Source: Seminavis robusta
Lineage: Eukaryota > Bacillariophyta > Bacillariophyceae > Naviculales > Naviculaceae
Assembly: GCA_903772945.1 (NCBI GenBank)
Contig: CAICTM010001416.1
Location: 1 to 29,811 of the forward strand
Length of the DNA: 29,811 nt
Direction: 5' to 3'
Numbering within the stretch: position 1 is the stretch's first letter; each line of letters opens with the position of its first letter. Both the position numbers and the translations under genes were made by a program. Under the pieces are notes generated by a model that saw only the letters and a program-made list of their open reading frames with translations, did no database searches and had not been told where the DNA came from. This document shows positions 1 through 9,081 of this stretch, in pieces.

Positions 1-47
1 TGAGCTTGATACAGAGATGATGTTAGTTTATGCTTTTGTTGGTTTGG

Positions 48-587
48 TTAGTAATCTGTGTTTTGTAGTGACAGATCCAGTGGCGGGGCTCCACTTGGTT
101 TCGGTCCCGCTTGGAAAAGTGCGATATCTGCGGAGGTAAGATATGACGAGATCTTATCCGAGCGCAGGGTTGCGACCATGGACTTGGAGTAATATTCGTC
201 AATTGCCTTCCAGATCGCACGAGTGTCCTTGTCGGTTTCGTTGGCAAGGACGACAGATCGCGCCTGTGCCTCTTGGAAGATGTCCTCGAAGGTCTTGTAC
301 ATCCATTCTCGTTGTTTCTCATCTAGCTCGACGTTGGTGACCGTGAAGTCAGAATCAATGAGGTGGGAGAGACCTTGAGATTTGAGCGTGTTGAGGAAGT
401 TTTTCCTCCATTTGATGAAGGCTGATTCGTCGCGAAACTCTCTGAACTCCGAGCGGATGGGCTTGTTGTTCTTGTCCCAAAGTGCGATTGCACGCTCCCC
501 ATCGGTCATTGTGGCATCGCTACGTCTCATTTGCTGCCATGGGATGATTTCGCCGTGTGGCTGGAAAGAGTCCAACTCTGAAAGCAT
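48..587 (-). mobile_element. LTR retrotransposon gag fragment (copia-like), truncated
   Basis: A 179-residue minus-strand reading frame starts at a true ATG (585-587). Its centre has a hydrophilic, Trp-containing block (FIKWRKNF, then LIDSDF, EKQREWMYKTFEDIF and ISSYLTSAD). That order matches my recollection of gag proteins of diatom Ty1/copia-like elements, where a W-x-x-N-F block is followed by a helical region and a TSAR/TSAD-like segment. After TSAD the frame looks wrong: the expected aromatic HW segment appears in another minus frame (around 23-150, HWICHYK), so a frameshift near 150 is likely. No zinc knuckle, protease, integrase or reverse transcriptase is visible before the left edge. 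It is probably a dead fragment whose remainder lies off the window to the left. The element class is inferred from gag alone. Confidence 0.55.
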
Positions 588-764
588 CGAGGGCGGTGGC
601 CGTCTGCTAGATCAGCAGTGAAGCCAGGTTGGTGACACACAGCTGTGTCCTTGGAACCGACCCGATGCCAGTATGCACTAGTGTTTGGCCCATTGCTTGG
701 CCAATCCTCCCCGCATAAGGTTGTCCCGCCAAATCAAGTTCAGAGCATCAATCAGGTCCCGGAA
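588..764. other. short spacer with 12-bp palindrome
   Basis: No gene is visible between the gag fragment and the minisatellite. A 12-bp palindrome, ACACAGCTGTGT, lies at 637-648. Base composition is normal here and changes abruptly to AT-rich at about 765. Confidence 0.5.
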
Positions 765-2070
765 ACGTTTGAAAATTGTAATTGTGCGGAATTTTTTGAA
801 AATTGTAATTGTGAGAAATCATTTGAAAACTGTAATTGTGAGAAATCATTTCGAAAATTGTAATTGTGAGAAATCGTTTCAAATTGTAATTGTGAGGAAT
901 TTTTCGAAAATTGTAATTGTGAGAAATCGTTTGAAAATTGTAATTGTGAGAAATCGTTTGAAAATTGTAATTGTGAGAAATTATTTCGAAAAATTGAATT
1001 GTGAGAAATTATTTTGAAAAATTGAATTGTGAGGAATCGTTCGAAAATTGTAATTGTGTGGAATTTTTGAAAATTGTAATTGTGAGAAATCGTTTCAAAA
1101 TTGTAATTGTGAGAAACATTTTCAAAAATTTGAAATGTGAGAAATCGTTTGAAAGTTGTAATTGTGAGAAATCGTTCGAAAATTGTAATTGTGAGGAATT
1201 TTTCCAAAATTTAAATTGTGAGAAATTATTTGGAAAAATGTAATTGTGAGGAATCGTTCGAAAATTGTAATTGTGAGGAAAATTTTGAAAATTGTAATTG
1301 TGAGGAATCGGAAATAATTGAAATTGTGAGGAATTTTTGAAATTGTAATTGTGAGAAATTTGAAAGTTGTAATTGTGAGAAATCATTTCGAAATTGTAAT
1401 TGTGAGGAATTTTTTGAAACTTGTAATTGTGAGAAATCGTTTCAAAATTGTAATTGTGAGAATCGTTCGAAAATTGTAATTTTGAGAAATTGTTTCGGAA
1501 AATCGAATTTGTGAGAAATCATTTCGAAAAATGTAATTGTGAGGAATCGTTCGAAAATTGTAATTGTGAGGAATTTTTTGAAAATTGTAATTGTGAGAAA
1601 TCGTTTGAAATTGTAATTGTGTAGAAATATTTCGAAAATTGTAATTGTGAGAGAATTTTTCAAAATTGTAATATGTGAGAAATCGTTTTGAAAATTGTAA
1701 TTGTGAGGAATTTTTTCAAAATTGTAATTGTGAGAAATCGTTTCAAAATTGTAATTGTGAGAAAAGTTCGAAATTTTAATTGTGAGAAATCGTTTCGGAA
1801 AATTGAATTGTGAGAAATCGTTTGAAAGTTGTAATTGTGAGAAATTATTTCGAAAAATTAAATTGTGAGAAATCGTTTCAAATTGTAATTGTGAGGAATG
1901 TTTCGAAAATTGTAATTGTGAGAAATCGTTTCAAAATTGTAATTGTGAGAAATCGTTTCAAAATTGTATTTGTGAGAAAATATTTTGAAAAATTGAATTG
2001 TGAGAAATTATTTCGGAAAATTGAATTGTGAGAAATTGTTTGAAAGTTGTAATTGTGAGGAATCATTTGT
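765..2070. repeat. AT-rich 27-bp minisatellite, about 48 units
   Basis: About 1.3 kb of head-to-tail units of about 27 bp. The core is AAAATTGTAATTGTGAGAAA followed by TCGTTTG or a variant. Variant units carry GAGGAATTTTT instead of GAGAAATCGTTT, or AAAATTGAATTG instead of AAAATTGTAATTG. Unit length drifts by 1-3 bp, so no frame stays open throughout. Because 27 is a multiple of 3, several frames on both strands remain open for 60-150 codons and give periodic peptides (FENCNCEKS on plus, FLTITIFER-like on minus). These look like by-products of the repeat, not genes. Units abut directly with no spacers, which excludes a CRISPR array. The array is much more AT-rich than its flanks. Confidence 0.93.
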
Positions 2071-2080
2071 GGAGCCAATT

Positions 2081-2900
2081 TCAATCAATCAATGGATCTC
2101 TCAAGTCCATCAGTTGATCTGTATCGCTTGTAGTGTGCCGGTAGGAGGTAAGCCGTTATGAAGTCTAAGAGGATTGCAGGATCAGCACGGACTTCTCAGC
2201 CTCTGTGAATTCAGGTTGCAAACAGGAGAGAATCCAAGCTTGGCCGACAACAATGGTGAGTGCTTTATCTAATCGGCTGATCAATCGAATCGATTCGAGG
2301 TACATCGTAAGCCTATCTATTGTCAAGAGTGATATGGAAAGTGTAGATTCAAAAACCATTTCTCATTTCTTTCTATGGACCGCGGGCAGGCAGTCCGATC
2401 TCGGCCATCAACAGGTGAGTTATTCTTCAATTATTCGAGTCGAACGAGATTGCACCTCTCCGATTATCGCTCACTCATAGCCGACTGTCTCCGTGCAGAA
2501 TGGAAAACCTTACAGAACTGAATACCATCCCTCATTGAATTGTATGGACCATGGGATGGCAGTCAGTTCTACTTCCCATTATCTGGGTCAAACCGTGCAG
2601 CATGTTCCATAATCTTGTCTCCGTTCACCAGAAGCTTCTGGCCAAGACGGATGACGGACAGACGAGAGTCCCCAATCTGATTCATCCAGCCAGTGCTCTT
2701 CCACGAGGATCACCAACCTTGAGTCGCAGAGCCCATTGTTTTGTTTGTCTTGATCCACCTCTCTTCTATCGGTGTAACAAGACTGCTCTTTGGTTGTCTT
2801 GATCCACCTCTCTTCTATCGGTGTAACAAGACTGCTCTTTGGTTGCCCCGCCCGCCCGCTCCGAGGTGGTCAGGAGAGTCCATTCCCAGACTCAATCACG
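2081..2900. other. no clear gene; splice-like signals only
   Basis: No long convincing reading frame. Two GTGAGT motifs (2256 and 2415) and two AG ends could bracket short exons. One candidate exon, about 2178-2255, would read D-Q-H-G-L-L-S-L-C-E-F after GATTGCAG. The segment 2415-2498 runs from GTGAGT to GTGCAG and is 84 bp long, similar to the two introns predicted in the LRR gene at 9082-11751. I could not assemble a protein of recognisable family, so this may be the remains of an intron-containing gene or chance. Confidence 0.3.
2746..2843. repeat. 49-bp perfect tandem duplication
   Basis: Two adjacent copies, 2746-2794 and 2795-2843, both beginning TGTCTTGATCCACCTCTC and ending CTGCTCTTTGGT. 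By eye they are identical, so the duplication is recent. It lies in non-coding DNA downstream of the broken Crinkler-like gene. Confidence 0.9.
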
Positions 2901-3064
2901 AGTCTGTGTCATGTCTCTCCTGGGGCTCTGTTCTGCTCAGCTCAAGCGTTGGTGGCTCTCCCCTCAGTCCCGCGAGACTGAGAGACAGCCAACAACCAAC
3001 CAGCTTTGCCCAGACACATGCTTTCACACTTCCGACCGAAGAAGGTAGGAGTCCGTCGCCCGAA

Positions 3065-3085
3065 GGGAATCGCGAAGCGATTCCC
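3065..3085. repeat. 9-bp perfect inverted repeat at the Crinkler breakpoint
   Basis: GGGAATCGC, loop GAA, GCGATTCCC. This short hairpin sits exactly where the minus-strand endonuclease-like domain stops matching its family, just after W-A-L-G-I. It may mark an insertion, deletion or repair junction that truncated the gene. Confidence 0.7.
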
Positions 3086-4472
3086 AATGCCCACCTGAAA
3101 CCTTCAGCTTCGCCATCAATAAAAAAGTCCAACTCTCCTGTAACAGGATCATTGGTTTCTGGGTCCTCAGCAAAAGTATTGAGCTCAGGACAAACATCAA
3201 CAGAGGGAGGGAGATGTTTCGTCACCGCCTCATTGAAGAGTTGCTGGAATACAGCTTCCTTGGGAAAAGAGCGGGACTTGCTGGACTGGTGAAGTCGAAG
3301 GGCGGACATCGATGAAATCACTAGGCGCATTAGCTCTACGAGGTTTTCTGGTGCATGGTCTGGTCGACTGTAGAAACGATGGAAGTACTGCTGTTGTGCC
3401 AGCAGGCAAGTGAACCTTCCATCCACCTTCAATATTCCAGCACGCACCAGTTGTGCACGAGTGTTGCTGGAGTCAGAGGTGTCAATTGCAGATCTCGTGG
3501 TGAGAGGACCAGTACAATCACCTTTGTAATCTCGTCGCTCTATTGAGGATTTAGAACTTGGAAGGGAAAGCACCAGTCTAGACGCAATCGGAAGCGAAGC
3601 CCTGAAAGAGCCGCCAATGCGTCGCCTTCTGCCGGGCGTTTCTGGGTGTCGTCACCATGCACCGCGGAGATTTCTGAGAGCCCAGCAGTAAGAACTCCCA
3701 CATGGCCATTAGCCAACCATAAGATTTTGTCCCTCACAGCATCCCAATGTTGTGCAAAGTATAACCTGGAAGCTTCATGTAGCCATCGTATATTTCTTCA
3801 GACTCTTCCATGGTAAACTTTTTTAAAAACATCCTTCACATGAGGGTAGTCCCGGAAACTATTAGGGGTTGAGCCTTGAGAGTTCAAATCATAAGTGGCA
3901 GCAATGGCAACGTAAACGTTTCTGACAGGGGAGTTTTCTAGATGTTTGACAACAGCCAGCCAAAATCCACGGCAGGCTTCCCCGTAAACCAATTGTGCAT
4001 CATCAATCAGGATCCACGTATTCTTGTTTGGATTCAGCTCCGAGTATCCTCCTGGCAAGTCCTTCGTCACGCCAAGCTCCTCGCGCAACCACTTAAGTAG
4101 CCCCTCGGTGTTTTTGGTTGCTTCTGCTTCTTCAATCATGATGAGACGCTTCACAGAATTCACACCACCTGTCTCGAGAGTATCCTCCAACAGATCAAGC
4201 AAAGAGGTCTTGCCCGTTGCAGGAGGCGACCATATGATGCAAACGCTCTTGGACGTCGCCAGCTGGATGGTCTCGTCGACCACGTTCAACCTCAGGACTC
4301 TCACGGGTGCCCTCTTCACTCCGCTTCGTGGAGGAGTCTTAGTAGTTAGTTGGTTCTGCTGGAATGCCGCGTCTTGGGGAATCGGAACGTTGGCCCAGAC
4401 AAATTGAATAAATCTTTTAACTTGAACATTCAACAACAACAAAACTAACCATTGAAAGTAGGAAAATCCCAA
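3085..4472 (-). pseudogene. Crinkler-like P-loop NTPase plus endonuclease-fold protein, broken
   Basis: Minus-strand pieces line up in the order expected for Crinkler (CRN/CR) proteins. From about 4337 to 3798 there is a P-loop ATPase: Walker A SPPATGKTS at about 4230-4203 and Walker B W-I-L-I-D-D-A-Q at about 4016-3993. An in-frame TGA follows at 3798-3800. The same frame then continues with R-L-Y-F-A-Q-H-W and L-A-N-G-H-V-G-V to 3540, the NTPase C-terminal region. A frame change near 3570 leads to the C-terminal restriction-endonuclease-like domain, with K-E-A-V-F-Q-Q-L-F-N-E helix, L-P-P-S-V-D-V and the G-E-L-D-F-F-I strand carrying the catalytic-type Asp. The expected Glu after W-x-x-G-I is missing and homology ends at 3085. 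The open frames begin at TTG or GTG, not ATG, so none is a stand-alone gene. In oomycetes and other eukaryotes this architecture belongs to effectors or conflict-system nucleases. Here it is inactivated by a stop, a frameshift and truncation. Family assignment is by motif order only. Confidence 0.6.
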
Positions 4473-4550
4473 GTTGATAAGTTGAGGCTTCTATTTGCAT
4501 AGTAAGACCGTCCGTTCGCATCTTTTTTCTTCTGTCCATCCTGGCGGCAG
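4460..4550 (-). pseudogene. WW domain with a one-base frameshift, probable N-terminal header of the Crinkler-like gene
   Basis: Minus-strand codons from 4550 read L-P-P-G-W-T-E-E-K. A run of six A (plus-strand T, 4523-4528) then shifts the frame, and from 4522 the sequence reads D-A-N-G-R-S-Y-Y-A-N and ends S-T-W-D-F-P at 4460. If one A of the run is discounted, the two Trp are 22 residues apart and the G-R-x-Y-Y strand falls exactly where a group I WW domain has it. WW domains bind Pro-rich peptides. The first half is in the same frame as the NTPase frame that opens at 4472, separated from it only by a stop, and the NTPase frame has no ATG of its own. Upstream the minus strand is Pro/Arg- and then Gln/Pro-rich. 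The A-run could be a true mutation, an assembly error, or hide a splice event. Confidence 0.6.
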
Positions 4551-4995
4551 CGGCCGAGGACGAGGCGGAAGCGGGAAGCGGTGGCGGGGGCGAGGACCGG
4601 GTGCTGTTCGGTTCCGTTATTGCAGCTGTTCCTGTTGTGGTTGCTGTTGCTGCTGTGGTTGCTGTGGGTGTTCTTGTTGTGGTTGCTGATCGCTGCATGG
4701 TGCTTGTACTAGCTACTATTACTAGTACCGTAACTTCTTGTGCAGCAAGGGTGCAATCACTGTACCGCACCACGTCTCCTGTCGAAAAGTTCATCGTGGG
4801 ATACAGCTTGCGCGCCGTGGAAACTCCTCTCCAGCCGACAAGTTCCGACAAGGGAAACCAGGGTAGCTATCGTAGCTTGCAGAAAGCTCTCATTGTTGCG
4901 GCCGCCTCTTGTTTCCTCTTCAATACTACCACCGCCGCCGCCGCCACCACCACCACCAACAACCAACAACGACATCTTGGCTGCTACCGTAAACG
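4551..4995. promoter_or_regulatory. head-to-head intergenic region with trinucleotide-rich tracts
   Basis: This DNA lies between the minus-strand WW/NTPase remains and the plus-strand MYND gene. Plus-strand 4618-4695 is an imperfect TTG/CTG-rich tract, which is Gln/Pro/Asn-rich if read on the minus strand. Plus-strand 4929-4970 is a CCG/CCA tract just 5' of the MYND start. It must hold the 5' untranslated region of the MYND gene. No TATA-like element is obvious. Confidence 0.4.
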
Positions 4996-6309
4996 ATGGC
5001 AAGTGCATCTGAGCTTCTCAAAGCACTGCCTGATGCCAAGTCAAAGAGAGTCTGCTGGGGGTGCAACATGCTAGAGCCGGCAGACAAGCCTTTTAAGAAT
5101 CAATGCACTCGATGCAAACACGAAGGCTTTGTTCCAGCGCTCTTCTGCTCCAAAACGTGTTACAAGCAAGCATGGCCCCAACACAAAGAGTGGCATGAAA
5201 CGTCACATACAGGCAAGCAGAAGCTTCAGGAAAATTTTGAAATCCATTTAGCGAGAACCCCCGCACCTGACTCTGAGTATTGCATCCTCCTACAGCAAGC
5301 TGGTAAAATATTGGGGACTGGCGACTTGAACAGGGCAAAGAAAATCTATCGAAAAGCACAGAAACTAGACCCACGCCGCCCGGAAGCCTTCCAAAACGTC
5401 TCTGCCTGCTTTGTTCACTCAGGTCAATGTGAAGAGGCTAGATATTACATGCAAGAGGCAGTAAAACGCTATGCATTTGCTGCATTGATAGGATATCGCG
5501 GAGACAGAAAGCTGCATGAAAGTGAGATCACCCAAGTCATTGGGGACTGGGCTAGTGATCTTTTCATTCTGTCTGAAGGTTATGATTCCAAGAACGAAGA
5601 AGGAAACCGCAGCCCCCCACCAAACTGGTGGCTTCAGGATGGGATGTTCAAAAGGATCACAAAGGTGGCACTCAATACAGCCATGGCTTGTATCAAAGAT
5701 CCAAACTTGCATTGTAAAGATCCGCAGGAACACCGCCGCCATATTTTAATGTGGTCAGCCTGGCGGGTGCGTACGCTCACTAGATTTCTCAGCCAAGATC
5801 ACGATGCGACTTTGCCTTTGTCTCGTACAGCCGAAGAGTTCAGGGAAGTGGCCGAACTCTGCCTGTTTCTATCCGCAAATGTAAACGCCAAAGGAGAAGA
5901 GAAGGATGGTTCTGTTTTAGATGAAGAAGGCATCAATAGTCTTTTGGCTGGGGGGATTTCTGCAACAGTTTGCAGTGCAGCTGCAGAGAACACATCAGAG
6001 GGCTCTGCTTTGCAGAGAGGTGAAGCTGGCCTTTGGGTTGTGATCCATGGCCTTTGCAGTCCTTCAGAAACTGCAATGAACAACCAATTTGCTCTGGTTT
6101 GCTTGGATGGGTTGGAAGATGGTCGAGTTGCTGTGAAGGTGGATGGAATCAGTGAAACCAAGAGGATTCTAGCCTGCAACTTATGGGAAGTTCCCTTTTC
6201 CGAGACAAAAGTGGCTCTCATTTCAACTCTGGAGGATGCCATCCAGTGGCAGTTTGTCCGAGGCTCCAGGGAACTGGCTCTAGCTCGTGTCATGGCAGGA
6301 CGGAACTGA
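4996..6309 (+). CDS. MYND zinc finger protein with TPR-like repeat
   Basis: An intact 437-residue single-exon gene with start context AACGATGGC. An N-terminal MYND-type zinc finger spans about residues 20-67: C20-x2-C23, C37-x2-C40, F-C51-x3-C55, then H63-K-x2-H67. The last ligand is His instead of the usual Cys. MYND fingers usually mediate protein-protein contacts. Residues 93-160 are helical and TPR-like (A-G-K-I-L, A-K-K-I-Y-R-K-A, P-E-A-F-x-N, A-R-Y-Y-M-Q-E-A). No SET motifs were found, so it is not a SMYD-type methyltransferase. The C-terminal 200 residues (W-W-L-Q-D-G-M-F, W-S-A-W-R-V-R, G-L-W-V-V-I-H-G-L) match no family I know. Adaptor or scaffold function is the best guess. The gene converges with the 7TM receptor gene, 390 bp away. 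Confidence 0.85.
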   Translation: MASASELLKALPDAKSKRVCWGCNMLEPADKPFKNQCTRCKHEGFVPALFCSKTCYKQAWPQHKEWHETSHTGKQKLQENFEIHLARTPAPDSEYCILLQQAGKILGTGDLNRAKKIYRKAQKLDPRRPEAFQNVSACFVHSGQCEEARYYMQEAVKRYAFAALIGYRGDRKLHESEITQVIGDWASDLFILSEGYDSKNEEGNRSPPPNWWLQDGMFKRITKVALNTAMACIKDPNLHCKDPQEHRRHILMWSAWRVRTLTRFLSQDHDATLPLSRTAEEFREVAELCLFLSANVNAKGEEKDGSVLDEEGINSLLAGGISATVCSAAAENTSEGSALQRGEAGLWVVIHGLCSPSETAMNNQFALVCLDGLEDGRVAVKVDGISETKRILACNLWEVPFSETKVALISTLEDAIQWQFVRGSRELALARVMAGRN

Positions 6310-6369
6310 TGCCTGAATCAGGACAAGAAGGACGAAGATCCTTCCAACTATTTCGCCCTTCGAGCACCA

Positions 6370-6375
6370 AATAAA
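6370..6375 (+). terminator. AATAAA polyadenylation signal of the MYND gene
   Basis: AATAAA lies 61 bp after the stop codon of the MYND/TPR gene, followed by A-rich sequence. The position suits a short 3' untranslated region. The remaining 6376-6699 between the two convergent genes shows no gene. Confidence 0.5.
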
Positions 6376-6699
6376 AATCACAGACCTGACCTGGCTAACT
6401 AGTACAGTACCCTTCCTTGGCTAGGAAAGTCAATTGGGTTGTTTCGAATCTACAGCGTGGCCACATTTTGCCTGTGCGACTTGTAAATTCATCTAAAGTA
6501 TAGCTCCCATGAAGAATTACTGCACATTTGTTGAAACCTATTGTGGCTCCTCCTTCCCCAATTCAATCGTAGACTTGATTGCTCCTACACATACGAGTAG
6601 ACGCACGTGCTGCCACAGCCCACACTCACATTTACTTGACCAACGTATCCATTGTGTGTACACGAGCCCCCACTTGTTTGTTTGCTCTTTCGTTTGCAA

Positions 6700-8163
6700 T
6701 CAATGAAACGAGAACGCAGAGGATTCACGATCTCCCTCCGAGAAACCATCATTGGAGTTGGCTAGTTCCAGCATTTGTAGCCGATACCTCTGTCGATCCT
6801 CTTTGCGTTTGCTTGCATCCGTAGTGTCCTTGGTGATTTCCTCTTGTTGATTGTTGTTGCCGTGATGACTCCTGACGGACGATGCCTCGTTGCTGTTGAC
6901 AACAGAAGCCACCTCATTATTATGGCTCTGGATGGAAGATGCATCCCCCGGATTGGTACGCACACTGCTGCTCGTGACACCTACGGATGCCCGAAACACA
7001 CTTTGTCGAATCGTACTGACAAAGGATAGGCACTCTCCGTCGGACATGAGTCGTCCCAGGCGTTTGCGCAAGAAAATATAGCAATTGAATATGCCTCCCA
7101 TGGGCGCCACGAATTTGGTAACAAAGCAGAATCCAAAATAGAGGCGCCGATTGTGCGGCGTCGTGTCGGGGAAACTGCCCAGAAACAGGCGTTGCAAGAA
7201 TCCGGGGAAGGAAATCATGTAATAGGCCAAAATGTAGAGGCATGCTTGGATTCCGGTTTCTCGGGATCGTCGAAAGGCATCACTGCTGCTGCCGGCATAT
7301 CGTTGCATGCGTTGATCCAAGTGTCGGACCCGCAAGTACAATAGAATCATGGAAATGGTAATGCCCACGGCGCACAAGAGCCATCCAGTGGTACCGGCCG
7401 TGAGACTGAGTAATATTTGATCCGGACAGAGAATATCGTTGGGACAGATTATATCTCCGCCTCGTTCACAGTGATGTTGTCCGTCCTCATGATAATAATT
7501 GCAGCGTGGTGGGTATACCCCAAAGTAGCACCAACCGGGCAACACATAGAGGGGCACATACCACTTGTGCACCATGGATGCGCTACTGACTCCCGCGGAC
7601 GAAATCCAGGCAACGAGATGAATCAAGGGTTCGACTCGTTGGGCATACGTTTCCATTCTCCACTCGAGTCGCAGGGTCCATAAAAAGTACAGCGCCAATC
7701 CCAAATTGTAGTACGACGTGGCGTTGATGAACGAAAAGAAGAAACCACTGGCATCACAGGTATTCCAATTCCCCACGGCTCCAAAGACGTAGTCGACAGA
7801 GCTTGGCACGGCCCAGGGTCCCATGGCAGACATGCCAAAACTGGACAGGCAATCGCTCGTGGCAATGCCCAGCATGAGCCGTTCAAAGGGAGTCACTCGT
7901 CGTCCTTTCTTGGCATCGTGATAAATCACGTAGGCAATGGTCAAGGATCCTAGGAAGGAACCAAGCCCGGTCAACACGGACACATAGCCAAGGACAGCTT
8001 GTTGCGCAGGTGTATAGAGACCCGTGTTGTCATCATTTGAGTATGCTATCGTGTCGTTCATCATCGTAGTATAATTCGATATCCCGTTGTGAAACATGTC
8101 GGATTCATTGCCATCCGTCAACCTGATGCCGTTTTCTACCTCGGCGATAGCATAGAAGGACAT
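6700..8163 (-). CDS. seven-transmembrane G-protein-coupled-receptor-like protein
   Basis: An intact 487-residue single-exon gene starting at ATG 8163. Seven hydrophobic helices are visible at about residues 56-80, 94-118, 137-165, 180-203, 250-277, 304-328 and 341-365. The N-terminus is outside-like, with several N-x-S/T sites (N19, N30, N36) and no signal peptide. The loop after helix 4 is long and Cys-rich (C212, C221, C232, C240, C246), and C136 near the start of helix 3 could pair with it, as in many GPCRs. Helix 3 ends L-R-L-E-W-R rather than D/E-R-Y. The loop after helix 5 is basic (R-V-R-H-L-D-Q-R-M-Q-R). The tail of about 115 residues is Ser/Asn-rich, with phosphorylation-prone serines. 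Topology resembles rhodopsin-like or cAMP-receptor-like GPCRs; the ligand is unknown. It is divergent from the LRR gene at 9082. Confidence 0.8.
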   Translation of the reverse strand: MSFYAIAEVENGIRLTDGNESDMFHNGISNYTTMMNDTIAYSNDDNTGLYTPAQQAVLGYVSVLTGLGSFLGSLTIAYVIYHDAKKGRRVTPFERLMLGIATSDCLSSFGMSAMGPWAVPSSVDYVFGAVGNWNTCDASGFFFSFINATSYYNLGLALYFLWTLRLEWRMETYAQRVEPLIHLVAWISSAGVSSASMVHKWYVPLYVLPGWCYFGVYPPRCNYYHEDGQHHCERGGDIICPNDILCPDQILLSLTAGTTGWLLCAVGITISMILLYLRVRHLDQRMQRYAGSSSDAFRRSRETGIQACLYILAYYMISFPGFLQRLFLGSFPDTTPHNRRLYFGFCFVTKFVAPMGGIFNCYIFLRKRLGRLMSDGECLSFVSTIRQSVFRASVGVTSSSVRTNPGDASSIQSHNNEVASVVNSNEASSVRSHHGNNNQQEEITKDTTDASKRKEDRQRYRLQMLELANSNDGFSEGDRESSAFSFH

Positions 8164-9081
8164 GAGTTCTCTTCTTTCTTGATGGTATACTGTTGCTCAA
8201 TGGGCGTTCGGTGTGGCGGAAAAGTGTCTTGCCAGTGTGTGCATGGTGCATGGATGCTCTGGATTACATCCATGACACAACATGACTGCATTGTATTGCG
8301 ACGATGACTGCATTGTGTATTCGTAGCGAGACGTCCATGGGGAGTTTTGTGACTTTGTGACCACTTGTAGTGTACCCGCACCGTAAAAGTATGGTACCAG
8401 GTACAAGTACCGTAGCTACGATGCAGGGCTGTGCTTGGAGAAATAATGGTCGGGGGTTTAAGAGTTTCCACGCCACGGTAACACCTCCAGTCGGAAGGAT
8501 GTTCTTTTCTTCGTGCGTGGACAGGGTGAATTAGAGCATCTCAAAAAAGTCAATGGTACGAGATCCCCATATGCCCTCGATATGAGAAAAATAAATACTA
8601 AATAGATACGTTAAGGAGCGAGGGGGGCGAGGCTAGGCAAAGCAGTGGCTGCGGTGGTGGGTGGCTGTTGTGGTGGGCATACGGGGAGAGCAATGAGGAC
8701 TCGAGCAGGGCAAAACAAGGGGGGGCAGGGAAGGGTGATATTCTAGCCCTCAGTCGAGCTATGTCTCCTATTAAAATAGCTACGGCAGCGCAGCTGCATC
8801 TTTGTTGTGACTCGTCCACGGTGTGCCTTCTAAAGGTACGGTACGTGGTAAGGTACTAGTACTTTTTTGTTCAACGGGCGCCAGGAACCAACGCGCTTCA
8901 CCTCGCATTACCTAACGACCACCGCGGGCATGTTTCGCCGTCCGACTGGCTTATTCAAAGAGAGCGACGCGCCGATCTGAGTCATGCAGTGACAACAATA
9001 CAACAGCAGTTCCGTTCCATGCCCGATGCTGCGGCTTCAATTGAGTCGAGTCTTCAGGTTTATCTAGAATAGTTGTTTATA
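8164..9081. promoter_or_regulatory. bidirectional intergenic region between 7TM and LRR genes
   Basis: No coding region is supported. The 918 bp must hold both 5' regions. It carries TACGGTAC-type motifs (8388-8416, 8835-8845), a G-rich tract (8612-8745) and GAGTCGAGTC at about 9042, 40 bp before the LRR start. A stretch at about 8612-8655 resembles 11925-11970, on the other side of the LRR gene. Confidence 0.45.

Noticed and set aside
765..2070. CRISPR-like array
   Set aside because: Units touch each other with no unique spacers, and the sequence is eukaryotic nuclear DNA.
752..2084. Long open frames on both strands in the AT-rich array
   Set aside because: They follow from a 27-bp repeat unit without stops, shift frame repeatedly and show only periodic low-complexity peptides.
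4417..4851. 144-residue Thr/Ala/Ser-rich minus-strand frame
   Set aside because: It is an alternate frame of the Gln/Pro-rich tract; it crosses the WW-domain region out of frame and has no domain.
9073..9081. TTG start for the LRR protein
   Set aside because: An in-frame ATG lies three codons downstream and a non-ATG start is unlikely in a nuclear gene.
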